From JBEKCP01 sp049509515 (lineage in GTDB: Bacteria > Planctomycetota > Planctomycetia > Pirellulales > Thermoguttaceae), in the NCBI GenBank assembly GCA_049509515.1, contig JBEKZV010000020.1, positions 22,748 through 86,747 of the forward strand: a DNA stretch of 64,000 nt, read 5' to 3'. Every line of letters begins with the position of its first letter. The stretch's first letter is position 1. Of the stretch, positions 27,344-35,993 are shown in pieces. Below the pieces are notes generated by a model. The model was given only the letters and a program-made list of their open reading frames with translations, did not search any database and had not been told where the DNA came from. The translations under genes were made by a program, and so were the position numbers.

Positions 27344-27374
27344 GCCGGCGCCGGGGAGATGCCCCGGCGCCGGC
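27344..27374 (-). terminator. Strong GC hairpin downstream of DUF1559 gene 2
   Basis: GCCGGCGCCGGGG (27344-27356) and CCCCGGCGCCGGC (27362-27374) pair perfectly over 13 bases with an AGATG loop. The hairpin follows the DUF1559 stop by about 75 bases. The surrounding gap 27138-27448 carries it plus the upstream region of the PEP-CTERM gene. Confidence 0.6.
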
Positions 27375-27448
27375 GCCCTCGTTTCCCGCAGGGCACTCAG
27401 CCCATGTTGCTCGTCAAGCGACTGCGGGACGTGGCCAATGCGCGGCCG

Positions 27449-28741
27449 TTAGTTGGCTTGGCCCAGCTTGGTGTCGTCGTTGATCGACTTGCCTTCCGCG
27501 CGGGTGACCAGGTAGCGCATCGTCACCGCGTCGATCGTGTCGGCGATGAAGTGAACGCTGCCGTCCACGAACACGGCGTTGCAGCCGCCGCCGTGGAATG
27601 AGAAGGCCTCGTCGTTCAGGCCGATGTTGTTGCTCGTCCACGTCAGGATCTGGCTGCTGTAGTACGGGTCAGGAGTGCCGGGGCCGCCGATGGGATAAGC
27701 ATTCTGGTTGATGACCTTGCCGGTGTAGGCAGGGTACACGTCGCCGGCCGTGGCCGCATCATAGGTCGGGCCGGAGATGCCGCTGCCGCCGGCGTCGGGA
27801 TCCGCCCAGCGCCACGGGCAGGTGGCCTGGCCGCTGCTGACGCCGTTGGCATTGTTCACGAGCGAGGCCGTCTGGTCGGCGGACGCGAAGCAGCAGCTCG
27901 GGTAGGTGGGGTTGTTGGGGTTGAAGTTCGTGTCGAAATAACGGCCGGAGGTGCCGCCGTACGGCGCGCTCAGCGTCTGGGCGGCGTTGGGCGAGATGCG
28001 GCCGGCGTCTTCAATGCAGGCGATCGTGTTGCTCGTGCCGTCGAGGATGGCCGAGATCGGCACGCTGGTGGGCACCGTCCCCGGCACGCCGCCGGCGCCG
28101 GAGGTCCGGCTGGTCGCCGCCGTGCCGTCGGCGACGGTCAGGGCACCGTCGGCGCGGTAATGGGCCGAATCGCGGCAACCGACCGCGGCGCCGCCCGCGA
28201 CGGAGCCGTCGCTGATGTCCGTGTACACGGTGGCGAAGTAGTCCAGTTGGCCCCAAGCCGGGCCGACCTTGTTCTTGCCGGCCGTCCCCCACGTGGCGTC
28301 GGCCTGCGCCTGCGAGATGCCGGCGGTGTCCTTGTACGACAGGAATGGGTTCGAGGGGCAGACGTAGGTTTCGATCCAGGTGCTGGAGGCCGCGATGTTC
28401 TGGGGCGTCTGCCGGTAGCCGCTCGAGAGGTCCATCATGTTGTAGATGTCGTCCTTCTCGACGTACGGCAGGAGGTACGTGAACAGGCCGTGCATGGAGA
28501 ACTTCGTCGAGCCCGTGCCCGGGGCGGTGAACGTCGTGCCTTCGCCGCCGGTGGGCAGGGCCTTGTGGACCTGCTCGAAGTTCAGGATGGCCAGGCCGAT
28601 CTGCTTCATGTTGTTGGTACACACGGTCTTGCGGCCGGCCTCGCGGGCCCGCTGCACGGCCGGCAGCAGCAGGCTCGCCAACACGCCGATGATGGCCACC
28701 ACCACCAACAATTCAACCAAGGTAAAGCCTTTCCGTTTCAT
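27449..28741 (-). CDS. DUF1559 protein with prepilin-type N-terminus, copy 2
   Basis: 430 residues from the ATG at 28741. It carries the same architecture as copy 1: GFTLVELLVVVAIIGVLASLLLP, then DUF1559 with CPSNPFLSYKDTAG, and a terminal FHGGGCNAVFVDGSVH. Differences are mainly in the middle, where copy 2 has a longer loop (NFNPNNPTYPSCCF). It reads in the same direction as copy 1 and the PEP-CTERM gene between them. Its mRNA leader is nearly identical to that of copy 1. Confidence 0.92.
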   Translation of the reverse strand: MKRKGFTLVELLVVVAIIGVLASLLLPAVQRAREAGRKTVCTNNMKQIGLAILNFEQVHKALPTGGEGTTFTAPGTGSTKFSMHGLFTYLLPYVEKDDIYNMMDLSSGYRQTPQNIAASSTWIETYVCPSNPFLSYKDTAGISQAQADATWGTAGKNKVGPAWGQLDYFATVYTDISDGSVAGGAAVGCRDSAHYRADGALTVADGTAATSRTSGAGGVPGTVPTSVPISAILDGTSNTIACIEDAGRISPNAAQTLSAPYGGTSGRYFDTNFNPNNPTYPSCCFASADQTASLVNNANGVSSGQATCPWRWADPDAGGSGISGPTYDAATAGDVYPAYTGKVINQNAYPIGGPGTPDPYYSSQILTWTSNNIGLNDEAFSFHGGGCNAVFVDGSVHFIADTIDAVTMRYLVTRAEGKSINDDTKLGQAN

Positions 28742-29003
28742 CACTGGATTCCTTTTTGCTGTGGAGTTAGAATACGGTTTGCAGTCAGTTCGGGTGTGGA
28801 GGGGGCACTCATGGCGCGCCCTCCCGCCGGGTTTCATCCTCCAGACCCCGCCGCGACCATGCTTCGCATGGCGCCCAGCGCGGGATGCCCAGGGGGCCCG
28901 CCCTGCAACGGTCCGGGCTCCCTGGCGCTTTTTCCGAGCCTCCTTAAAGCGTGCGGTCCGCGGACATGCCTTGTCGTGGGGTCGTTGATTCGGCATGCCG
29001 CGA

Positions 29004-29015
29004 TCACTGCTTCAT
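29004..29015 (-). other. Three-codon mini-ORF (MKQ-stop) with strong ribosome site
   Basis: On the minus strand, AAAGGAGGAAGCGT precedes ATG-AAG-CAG-TGA (29015-29004). The strength of the Shine-Dalgarno is out of proportion to the length. It may be a leader peptide or the 5' stump of a deleted gene. The rest of the gap 28742-29049 shows no other gene. Confidence 0.35.
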
Positions 29016-29049
29016 ACGCTTCCTCCTTTCCAAGTCATCACTTCCGCGC

Positions 29050-30195
29050 TTATGGTCGCAGCGACCAACTGCTGTAGACCTCTTGCGGCGGAAGCTCCAA
29101 GGTATTGTCGCTGAACCCGTTCGAAGAATTCGGCGCGAACCCGTTGTTCAGGAGGTGGTCGTTGTTCAGGTCGAAGTACGTCTGGACGCTGCCGTCGGCC
29201 ATCAGGATGTTGCAGCCTCCGCGGTGGACGGGGCCGAACGCGCGGTAGTCCTGCAGCGTGGCCTGCCAGCCCGCCCACCAGCCGCCCGAGCCTGTTTTCG
29301 GCGTGGGGCTGCTGAAGGTCGGCACCGTCATCCCCGGGTTGGTGACCGGGCCGGGCGTGAAGGACTGCGTGGCGGGGCTGCCCGACTGCACCGGCCCCAC
29401 CCCCTGCGCCAAGGACACCGTGCCCCCCCCGCACGCCAGCAGCGGCAGGAAACTCAGGGGTGACGGCGAGCCGTCGGCCAGCGCCCGCGTGAGCGGCCCG
29501 CATGTCGAGACCCGCGCCTGCTCCGAAGCCGCACAACCCGACACCTGGCTGAGCAGGTTGCCGTTGGCGTCCAGCACCAGGCCGCTGCGCACGAGCCACC
29601 AACTGGCCGTGTAGTTCGTGTTGTACCACTTTGCATAGATCAGATTCTGCACGATCGCCGCGCGGTTCGGGTCTCCCGACGCCAGCGACGCGGCGGCAAT
29701 CTGCCGGCAGGGATTGACGATCTGCGTGCCGTCCGGCGCCGTGGTCCCCGCGCTGCCCAGCCGGTTGACGCACGTGTCGAAGGTCGTGGTGTCCAGCGTC
29801 AAGAGCTCGTTGTACGTGGCACTGATCTGGGCCGGATTCGACGGGCACAGCATCTTTCCGGGCGGCATTCCCATGTTCACCAGGTCGGCCACCCAGCCGA
29901 CCTCGGTCACCGCCCCGTCGAGTTGCCAATCGAACGCGCCGGAACAGTAAGTTCCGAATTTCTCCGCGTTCTGCGAGAGGCCGATGCCTATCTGGCGGAG
30001 ATTGCTCTTGCACGCGGCCTGGCGGCCCGATTCGCGGGCCACCTGCATCGCCGGAAACAGCAAGGCCAAGAGCACCCCGATGATCGCCACGACGACCATC
30101 ATCTCGACCAGCGTGAAGGCCGCCGCCCGCCGCGGGCACGATCGGCGTTCTGATCCACGTCCGGATCGTGCCCGAACCTGAAGGCTCGTGATCAT
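29050..30195 (-). CDS. DUF1559-like protein with prepilin-type N-terminus, copy 3
   Basis: 381 residues from the ATG at 30195, after CAAGGAGAGAGAG. The prepilin signal here is preceded by a longer basic leader of about 25 residues (AAFTLVEMMVVVAIIGVLLALLFP). The C-terminus contains HRGGCNILMADGSVQTYFD, a DG-type motif similar to but not identical with the other two. The protein is clearly more distant than copies 1 and 2 are from each other. It is located upstream of them on the same strand, and is probably another surface pseudopilin-like protein. Confidence 0.88.
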   Translation of the reverse strand: MITSLQVRARSGRGSERRSCPRRAAAFTLVEMMVVVAIIGVLLALLFPAMQVARESGRQAACKSNLRQIGIGLSQNAEKFGTYCSGAFDWQLDGAVTEVGWVADLVNMGMPPGKMLCPSNPAQISATYNELLTLDTTTFDTCVNRLGSAGTTAPDGTQIVNPCRQIAAASLASGDPNRAAIVQNLIYAKWYNTNYTASWWLVRSGLVLDANGNLLSQVSGCAASEQARVSTCGPLTRALADGSPSPLSFLPLLACGGGTVSLAQGVGPVQSGSPATQSFTPGPVTNPGMTVPTFSSPTPKTGSGGWWAGWQATLQDYRAFGPVHRGGCNILMADGSVQTYFDLNNDHLLNNGFAPNSSNGFSDNTLELPPQEVYSSWSLRP

Positions 30196-30694
30196 CTCTC
30201 TCTCCTTGTGCAACGCGGCGGCCGTGGAGGCTCGTGCATCGTGCGATCATCTACCGCCGGGGATAGAGTATCCAAAGCGCGCGTCAGCGTTTGATGCGGG
30301 CAATGATCGTTTTTCGTTAGGATTCCGCTCGCGAGGCGCATCGCCGCAAGTGGCGTTGGCACGGGGAGTTGCGACGGGCGGTGGGCCGGTGGCCGCAGCG
30401 ACTGCGGCGCCATGCACGACCATGCTGTGCGTGGTGCCCGGGTGGCACCCGATCCGCGCGGTGTGACAGGCGGGAAGGGCATGAAGAGCGGGCGGGCGTT
30501 TCGAGGGACACGAGCCGATTATTGGCGCGTGACTTCGAGCAGGCCGTCACGATGGCCGCGGAACCCTACGTCGGGGGAATCGCCAAGTTCGTCGAGACCT
30601 TGCAGGACAAGCTGGCCGGCAAGGTGGACGGCGTGTCCAGGCGGCTGCATGACGTGAACGTGAAGGCTCCCATTCCACCGCGAGGCGTCCCACC

Positions 30695-30843
30695 CAACGC
30701 GTCCGAGTGCTCGATGCCCACAGCCGGCTGTTCTTCCGCGAATACCGGACGCCGGCCTTCGTGTTGACCGTACGCAACGGCGTGGCTGCCCACCTGCAGT
30801 CCGCCGGCCGCGAGTGCAAGGTATCCCGCAAGCGGGCAGCCGC
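30695..30843 (+). pseudogene. Fragment of a repeated unknown gene, copy 1
   Basis: The frame QRVRVLDAHSRLFFREYRTPAFVL, and then a region with NGVAAHLQSAGRECKVSRKRAA, closely matches 49315-49460, at both DNA and protein level. No proper start or 3' continuation matching the other copy is visible. The frame then runs into unrelated sequence. The 30196-30881 interval otherwise lacks a convincing gene, though a plus-strand frame at about 30533-30660 (DFEQAVTMAAEPYVGGIAKFVETLQ) may be another remnant. Confidence 0.5.
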
Positions 30844-30881
30844 CATTTCGACGGTATTACCCCTCAGCGGGCGGAAGGGGC

Positions 30882-32489
30882 CTACATCTCGTGGGCGGAC
30901 CGGCCGTTGCCGTCGGCAGCCAGCACAAGGTCCCGGTCGGGGACTGCGGGGATCGTTCCCAGCAGCGGCAGGTCGATCTCCTGCTCGATCTGCTCCGGCC
31001 GGTGGAGGCGGCCGTCCAGGGACTCGGAGGTCCACGACACGCCCGCCGCCCCCAACAAGGCCAGCAGCAGGCCGGCCGCCAGGACCCCGAGCTTGTTGGG
31101 GCGGACGGCTTTCGGCTCGTAGCTGGCGGCCTGGGCGATGCTGAGGTTGGAGATGTGTTCCGACCCCAGGGCCTGCTCGACGCGGGCCTGCTCGAGACTC
31201 GTCGCGTAGGCGCGGTAGCTGGTCTGTTTCAGATCGAGATCCCGCTGCAGACCGGCCAACTGCATCTCGTGCTCACTGTATGCCTGCAGGGTCTGCCGCG
31301 AGGCGGCCAACTGCGTCTGGAGGGCGTCGATGCGGGCCTGGCAGGTGGCCAGCGTGTGCTCTTCGCCGAAGATCGCCTCTTCCGCCTGCGCGGCCAGCGG
31401 GTTTCGCGCCGTGGTAACTTGGGTCCGTGTCGGGGCTTGGCGGTTGAGGACCTCTTCGGCGGCGGCCAGTTGCTCTTCGATCTGCTGCATGGCCGGGTGT
31501 TCGGGGGTATATTTTGCAGCCGCCTCCTCCCGCCTCACCCGCAGCGCGTAGAGCTGCTCCCGCATGCGGTCGGTGCCCTCGTTGCCGAAGCCTTTGGTCT
31601 CGGCGGCGACCTGCCGCTCGGGCAAGCGGGCAAGCTCTTGCCGGAGGTGGCGGAGCTTGGCCTCGCAAACGATGCGGGCGGTCTGCGAACTGAGCAGTTC
31701 CTCCTGGAGCCGGGAGACGCGGTCCGCCAGACCCCTGCGCTGGTCGGAAGGCGAGACCAGGCCGGTGGCGGCGCGGAACTTCTGGAGCTTGTCCTCCGCC
31801 GCCGCCAGCGCCTGGCGTGCCCCGGCGGCCTGCTCCGTGAAGAAGTTGAGCGAGCGGGCCGTCCGATTCAAGCGGGTGTGCTCCAGCAAGTACAGGTCCA
31901 TCATCTTCGCCACGACCGCTTGCGACCAGGCGGGCGACGGCCCCAGGCAAGAGATGGCAATCACGTTCGACCGCCGGGCCGCCGCGACGGTGATCCGGCG
32001 GGTGAGCGTCTGGACGGCCTTTTCGCGATCGCCCAGGGCCCCGCGGTCGCCGGGCCAAGCCAGGGTCGCTCGGGCCGCTTCGAGGGTCCTCGACGCCGCT
32101 TGCGCGGCCGTTTCGAGAGGGCTGTCGAGCGGCTCGGCCGTTTCGGACCCGGCCGTGCTCAGCACAGCGTCCGGGCCCATCGCGTCGACCACTTGTTCCA
32201 GCATCCCCCGACTGTGGAGCACCTCCACGATGGAATTCAATTCCGACTCGCGGGAGGGCGGCACGGCGACGACCGGCTCCTGGCCCGGCGTGGCCGTCGA
32301 GTCGAGGGTCGCGTTCTCGCGGCCCAGGCGCACCAGCAACTTGCCCTCCGAGCGGTAACTCCGCGGCAGGAAGATTGCCAGGGCCACGGCCCCAGCGATG
32401 AGTGCCAAGAAAACGAGGAAGGCCTTCTTGCGATGCTTCCGAACGCGGTAGAGGACCTCAGACGCCCCGGATCGAGTCGGTGTGGCCAT
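30882..32489 (-). CDS. Wzz-type polysaccharide chain-length determinant
   Basis: 535 residues from the ATG at 32489. A membrane helix near the N-terminus (FLVFLALIAGAVALAIFL) and another near the C-terminus (KLGVLAAGLLLALLGAAGVSW) flank a long extracytoplasmic domain with coiled-coil segments (LAAAEEVLNRQ, ATSLEQARVEQAL). This matches the Wzz/GumC group controlling polysaccharide length and export. Its own BY-kinase domain is lacking, but a separate homologue is encoded divergently. It lies at the left edge of the exopolysaccharide locus. Confidence 0.88.
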   Translation of the reverse strand: MATPTRSGASEVLYRVRKHRKKAFLVFLALIAGAVALAIFLPRSYRSEGKLLVRLGRENATLDSTATPGQEPVVAVPPSRESELNSIVEVLHSRGMLEQVVDAMGPDAVLSTAGSETAEPLDSPLETAAQAASRTLEAARATLAWPGDRGALGDREKAVQTLTRRITVAAARRSNVIAISCLGPSPAWSQAVVAKMMDLYLLEHTRLNRTARSLNFFTEQAAGARQALAAAEDKLQKFRAATGLVSPSDQRRGLADRVSRLQEELLSSQTARIVCEAKLRHLRQELARLPERQVAAETKGFGNEGTDRMREQLYALRVRREEAAAKYTPEHPAMQQIEEQLAAAEEVLNRQAPTRTQVTTARNPLAAQAEEAIFGEEHTLATCQARIDALQTQLAASRQTLQAYSEHEMQLAGLQRDLDLKQTSYRAYATSLEQARVEQALGSEHISNLSIAQAASYEPKAVRPNKLGVLAAGLLLALLGAAGVSWTSESLDGRLHRPEQIEQEIDLPLLGTIPAVPDRDLVLAADGNGRSAHEM

Positions 32490-32579
32490 GACAAGCCCTT
32501 TCATGCCCAGCAAAGTCAGCAAGGAACAGACACTACCGATCATAGTCAGATGGGGTCCCCGGGGCAAATCCGTGCCACC

Positions 32580-32770
32580 CGGCGGGCTGGAAAAAGGGGA
32601 CCGGGTACCCCCTGGGTGCCATTTGCCGGAACGGCCCGCGACCCGCCTCCGGCCGGTGCCCGGCTTTGCACAAATGGGGACGGTCCCCTTTTCCTCCCCC
32701 CCCCTGTTCCCCCGGCACGGCCGGCACGCCAGGCACGATCGGCACGACCGGCATCGCCGGCACGGTTGAA
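32580..32770. repeat. Low-complexity GC-rich intergenic repeats
   Basis: The interval between the Wzz gene and the kinase-like gene contains AAAAAGGGGACC and GGGGACGGTCCCCTTTT-type short inverted repeats, and then tandem copies of a GGCACGNCC-like hexamer/nonamer (32715-32765). Similar GGGGACAGGCCCC elements occur at 3615-3641. They are probably dispersed repeats. The remainder of 32490-33172 holds no gene, though GC-poor sequence near 33010-33025 could be part of a promoter. Confidence 0.5.
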
Positions 32771-33172
32771 TCGCACGAGCCCGAAAAATCCTGATCGACC
32801 CCGGCGGGACAGAGGAAGTCTGCTTGGCGCAAGTTGTTGTACTGCTCCCAGTTAAGAGCATCTTACACTTGGCCGCCGGAGGGAAAAAGGTGCCCCTGGG
32901 GATGGCCGCCGCCACGGCATCCCCCTACTATTCCCGGATTGCCGGCCGACGGACCGGCCTCGTATCGGTTGCACCGTCGGCGGAAAGAGCTTGAACGGCC
33001 GATGGGCCCAATTACTATACACTGAGCCCTCTTAGTTCGCTGAGCAGTGCCGGGAAAGGGAGAGTGGCACGTTTTCGCCGGAACCAGAGGTCCAGGTCGA
33101 GGGTCGGCGGTCGGCAACTCGCGCAAGTGGCACCCAAGGTGCCTATCCCTTTTTCCCAGGAGCCTTGACGTT

Positions 33173-33883
33173 ATGCGACATGTACTCGATCCTCCTGCCG
33201 TTGCTCCCGCCGTTGCGGCGCGGACCAGCACGATGCAAACCCTGCCCGAGCTTTCGGAATACGATTCGCCGCTGGCGATGCCGTGCATGGAGGTCTTGCA
33301 GGCGATCGGCTGGCCGGAGTGCCAGGCGGCGGGCGGGATGCGGACTCTCGGGTTGACGAGTTCCGCCCGGGGCGAGGGTGTGAGCACGATTTGCGCCCAC
33401 CTGGCGGCGACGGCGGCTTCGTACGCTCAAGGGTCGGTCCTGCTGGTGGACTGCAACCTCGTCCGGCCGGCCGTACACGCGATGTTGGGCGTGTCGCTGT
33501 CGCCGGGCCTGGCCGCGTGCGCCGACGGCGTCGAGGGCGCCCTGGCGGCGATTCGCCGCTCTCCCCTGCCCAACCTCTTCGTGCTTCCCGCCGGAGAGTT
33601 CCGCGGGAGCCCGGCAAGACTTTACGGCTCCGCGGCGCTCGGCGAGTTGATGCGGCGGGCGGCCGAAAGGTTTACGTTGACCGTGTTCGATCTGCCCGCG
33701 GTGGGGCAGGCCAGTTGCCTGGCCCAAGTGGCGGACCGGCTGGACGGAGTGGTTCTGGTCATCGAGGCGGGGCGGCTCACCCGCGAGCTGGCCCAGGGCG
33801 CCCGAAGCCGGCTGGAAGGCGTCGGCGCCCGCCTGATCGGAACTGTGCTCAACCACCGCGGCCGGCGGGGAAACGGGCTGTGA
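33173..33883 (+). CDS. BY-kinase/CpsD-like protein with degenerate Walker motifs
   Basis: 236 residues, with the start at 33173 supported by CAGGAGCC. The overall fold resembles CpsD/CapB tyrosine kinases: TSSARGEGVST in place of TSxxPGEGKST, LLVDCNLVRP in place of LLVDxDLRRP, and FTLTVFDLPAV as the Walker B. The catalytic Lys of Walker A is Val70 and the second Asp of Walker A' is Asn95. There is no C-terminal tyrosine cluster. The protein probably cannot hydrolyse ATP normally and may act as a structural pseudokinase that works with the Wzz protein. Confidence 0.8.
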   Translation: MRHVLDPPAVAPAVAARTSTMQTLPELSEYDSPLAMPCMEVLQAIGWPECQAAGGMRTLGLTSSARGEGVSTICAHLAATAASYAQGSVLLVDCNLVRPAVHAMLGVSLSPGLAACADGVEGALAAIRRSPLPNLFVLPAGEFRGSPARLYGSAALGELMRRAAERFTLTVFDLPAVGQASCLAQVADRLDGVVLVIEAGRLTRELAQGARSRLEGVGARLIGTVLNHRGRRGNGL

Positions 33884-33890
33884 GGCTGCC

Positions 33891-35000
33891 ATGCTGATCG
33901 ACTGGGTCCGGCATGTCGCGAGGTTGGGCGGCGAGTTGCTGGGCGATCCCGGGCACGCCCGGTTGCCGTCGCGCGGGCAGTTCCTGCGGATGCTGCACCG
34001 CGAGCGGGCCAGGGCCGATCGCACGGGGAGCCAGTTCTCGCTGCTGGCGCTGGGTGTCGACCGGGGGCCGGCCCGAGAACGCTCGTGGCAAAGCCGCGCG
34101 ACGCTGCGCCACCTCCTGCGGCTGCTCCAGCGCCGGCTGCGCCTGACGGACGACGTGGGGTGGCTGGACGGGCGGCACCTGGGGGTGATCCTGCCCGACA
34201 CGCCCGCTTGGGGCGCCTGGGCCCTGGTCGACGACCTGTACCTGGCCTTGCCCACCGACATTCCCTTGTTCGAGTGCAAGGTATACGTATACCCGGCCGA
34301 AGGGCCTGCGGCCGGCCGGGGTGCCGCGGAAGAAGCTGCGCGGACGGAGCCGGCCTCCGCAGGGCCTTACCCGGCCCAGCCCATGGAGCCGCTCTTCATC
34401 CGGCGGCTGCCGGCGTGGAAGCGCGGGCTGGACATCGCCGGAGCGACGCTCGGGCTCGTGCTGGCGGCCCCGGTCTTCCTGCTGATCGCGTGCGCCATCA
34501 AGCTTTCGGGCAGGGGGCCGGTGTTGTTCGTGCAGTGGCGGCGGGGGCTGGGGGGCCGGCCGTTCCGCCTCTTCAAGTTCCGCTCGATGACGCCGGACGC
34601 CGAGAATCGCAAGGCGGAGGTCCTGGCGCTGAACGAGCAGGACGGGCCGGCGTTCAAGGTCAAGGCCGATCCCCGCGTCACGCCGCTGGGCCGCTGGCTG
34701 CGGGCCACCAGCATCGACGAGCTGCCGCAGTTGTGGAACGTGCTCCGCGGCGACATGTCGCTGGTCGGGCCGCGGCCGCTTCCCTTGACGGAAGCCGATG
34801 CCTGCACCAACTGGCACCGCCGGCGCCTGGATGCGACTCCCGGGCTGACCTGCACCTGGCAAGTACGCGGACGCTCGCGCGTGACCTTCGACGAGTGGAC
34901 GCGGATGGACATCCGCTATATGCACTCGCGGTCGTGGTGGCAGGACCTGAAACTGTTGTTGCAAACGATTCCCGCGCTGCTTTTCCGTCGCGGCTGGTAG
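33891..35000 (+). CDS. Sugar transferase with N-terminal GGDEF-like domain
   Basis: 369 residues. The C-terminal two-thirds is a bacterial sugar (phosphoglycosyl) transferase: membrane helix near LDIAGATLGLVLAAPVFLLIACAIK, then RRGLGGRPFRLFKFRSM and the core ELPQLWNVLRGDMSLVGPRP. It initiates glycan assembly on undecaprenyl phosphate. The first 130 residues resemble a GGDEF domain (FLRMLHRERARADRTGSQFSLLALGVDR, then DDVGWLDGRHLGVILPDT), but lack the GGDEF signature, so they are presumably a binding or interaction domain, not a cyclase. Confidence 0.85.
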   Translation: MLIDWVRHVARLGGELLGDPGHARLPSRGQFLRMLHRERARADRTGSQFSLLALGVDRGPARERSWQSRATLRHLLRLLQRRLRLTDDVGWLDGRHLGVILPDTPAWGAWALVDDLYLALPTDIPLFECKVYVYPAEGPAAGRGAAEEAARTEPASAGPYPAQPMEPLFIRRLPAWKRGLDIAGATLGLVLAAPVFLLIACAIKLSGRGPVLFVQWRRGLGGRPFRLFKFRSMTPDAENRKAEVLALNEQDGPAFKVKADPRVTPLGRWLRATSIDELPQLWNVLRGDMSLVGPRPLPLTEADACTNWHRRRLDATPGLTCTWQVRGRSRVTFDEWTRMDIRYMHSRSWWQDLKLLLQTIPALLFRRGW

Positions 35001-35012
35001 CTGCTGTCCGGA

Positions 35013-35993
35013 ATGATGATCCGTGCGATCGACACACCGCGCTGGGCCGAGGGCGAGCGATCTCTGTCTCGCCGCTTCTGTCTGCTGCGCAATCATTCGG
35101 CGGCCGTTGCCAGCCGCCGGATCGAGGCCTGGCTGGGAGGGCGGAATCGGGATGCGATGGGAATCCTCATGTATCATCGCATCGCGCCGCCGTTGGACGG
35201 CCGGTCGCTGCTCCCCCCTTGGACCGTGAGCCCCCAACAGTTCCGCGCGCAGCTCGACGGGTTGCTCGCCGCCGGTTACCAAGTCTGGCCGCTGCGGAAC
35301 GTGCTGGCGCACCATGCCCGCCGCCAACCCTTTCCTCCCCGCGTCGTCGCGTTGAGTTTCGACGACGGCTACGAGAACTTTTTCACGCACGCTTGGCCGA
35401 TATTGCGGGAGTTGAGCGTCCCGGCAACGGTCTTTCTGGCGACGGCCTACCTCGACGGCACGGGGCCCATGCCGTTTTGCTCGCCGGGAAGCAACGGCTG
35501 CGGCGAGCGGGGAGCGATGCTCTATCGGCCCCTTTCGCTGGCCCAGTGCGCCGAGCTGCTGGCCGCGGGCCAGGTGGACCTGGGCACGCACGGCCACGTG
35601 CACGGCGACTTCCGCGGCCGGCCGGACCAGTTCCGCGAAGATCTGCTCCGCTCGCTGGCTTGCCTGCGGGCCCGGTTGGGTGTGACCGGGGCGGGATATG
35701 CGTTTCCCTTCGGGTTCTTCGATCCGCCGATGGTGGCGGCGGCCCGGCAGGCAGGCGTCCCCTACGCGCTGACCTGCACCAGCGAATTGGTCCGTCCCGG
35801 GAGCAACTGCTTCGCCTGGGGCCGCTTCGCCGTCGAGCAGTCGGATACGGCCGCGACGCTTGCGGGCAAGCTCAGCGGCTGGTACGAGCTGGCCCGGCGA
35901 GCATGGCTCGGGCTGCGGAGGTTTCCCCGGCTCGAGCCGGCGGCCGCCCCGCCGCACCCTTCGTTGCTAGTCCGCGAGGCGACGGACCGATGA
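35013..35993 (+). CDS. Polysaccharide deacetylase (NodB homology)
   Basis: 326 residues. The conserved metal-binding SFDDGYENF begins the NodB fold. TLGTHGHVHGDF supplies the His pair. The catalytic general base and acid are plausible. It should remove N- or O-acetyl groups from the exopolysaccharide. There is no signal peptide, so it may act on a lipid-linked intermediate or be exported in another way. The stop overlaps the start of the next gene by 4 bases. Confidence 0.88.
   Translation: MMIRAIDTPRWAEGERSLSRRFCLLRNHSAAVASRRIEAWLGGRNRDAMGILMYHRIAPPLDGRSLLPPWTVSPQQFRAQLDGLLAAGYQVWPLRNVLAHHARRQPFPPRVVALSFDDGYENFFTHAWPILRELSVPATVFLATAYLDGTGPMPFCSPGSNGCGERGAMLYRPLSLAQCAELLAAGQVDLGTHGHVHGDFRGRPDQFREDLLRSLACLRARLGVTGAGYAFPFGFFDPPMVAAARQAGVPYALTCTSELVRPGSNCFAWGRFAVEQSDTAATLAGKLSGWYELARRAWLGLRRFPRLEPAAAPPHPSLLVREATDR

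Noticed and set aside
30891..32855. Long plus-strand open frame opposite the Wzz gene
   Set aside because: It mirrors the minus-strand coding sequence, has a composition dominated by Arg, Gly and Leu, and has no motif. The minus strand encodes a clear Wzz-type protein.
33891..34290. Active diguanylate cyclase in the sugar transferase
   Set aside because: The domain lacks a GGDEF or related catalytic motif.
34085..35989. Upstream extension of the flippase frame
   Set aside because: It overlaps the sugar transferase and deacetylase genes entirely and has a biased composition. The real start is the ATG at 35990 that overlaps the previous stop.
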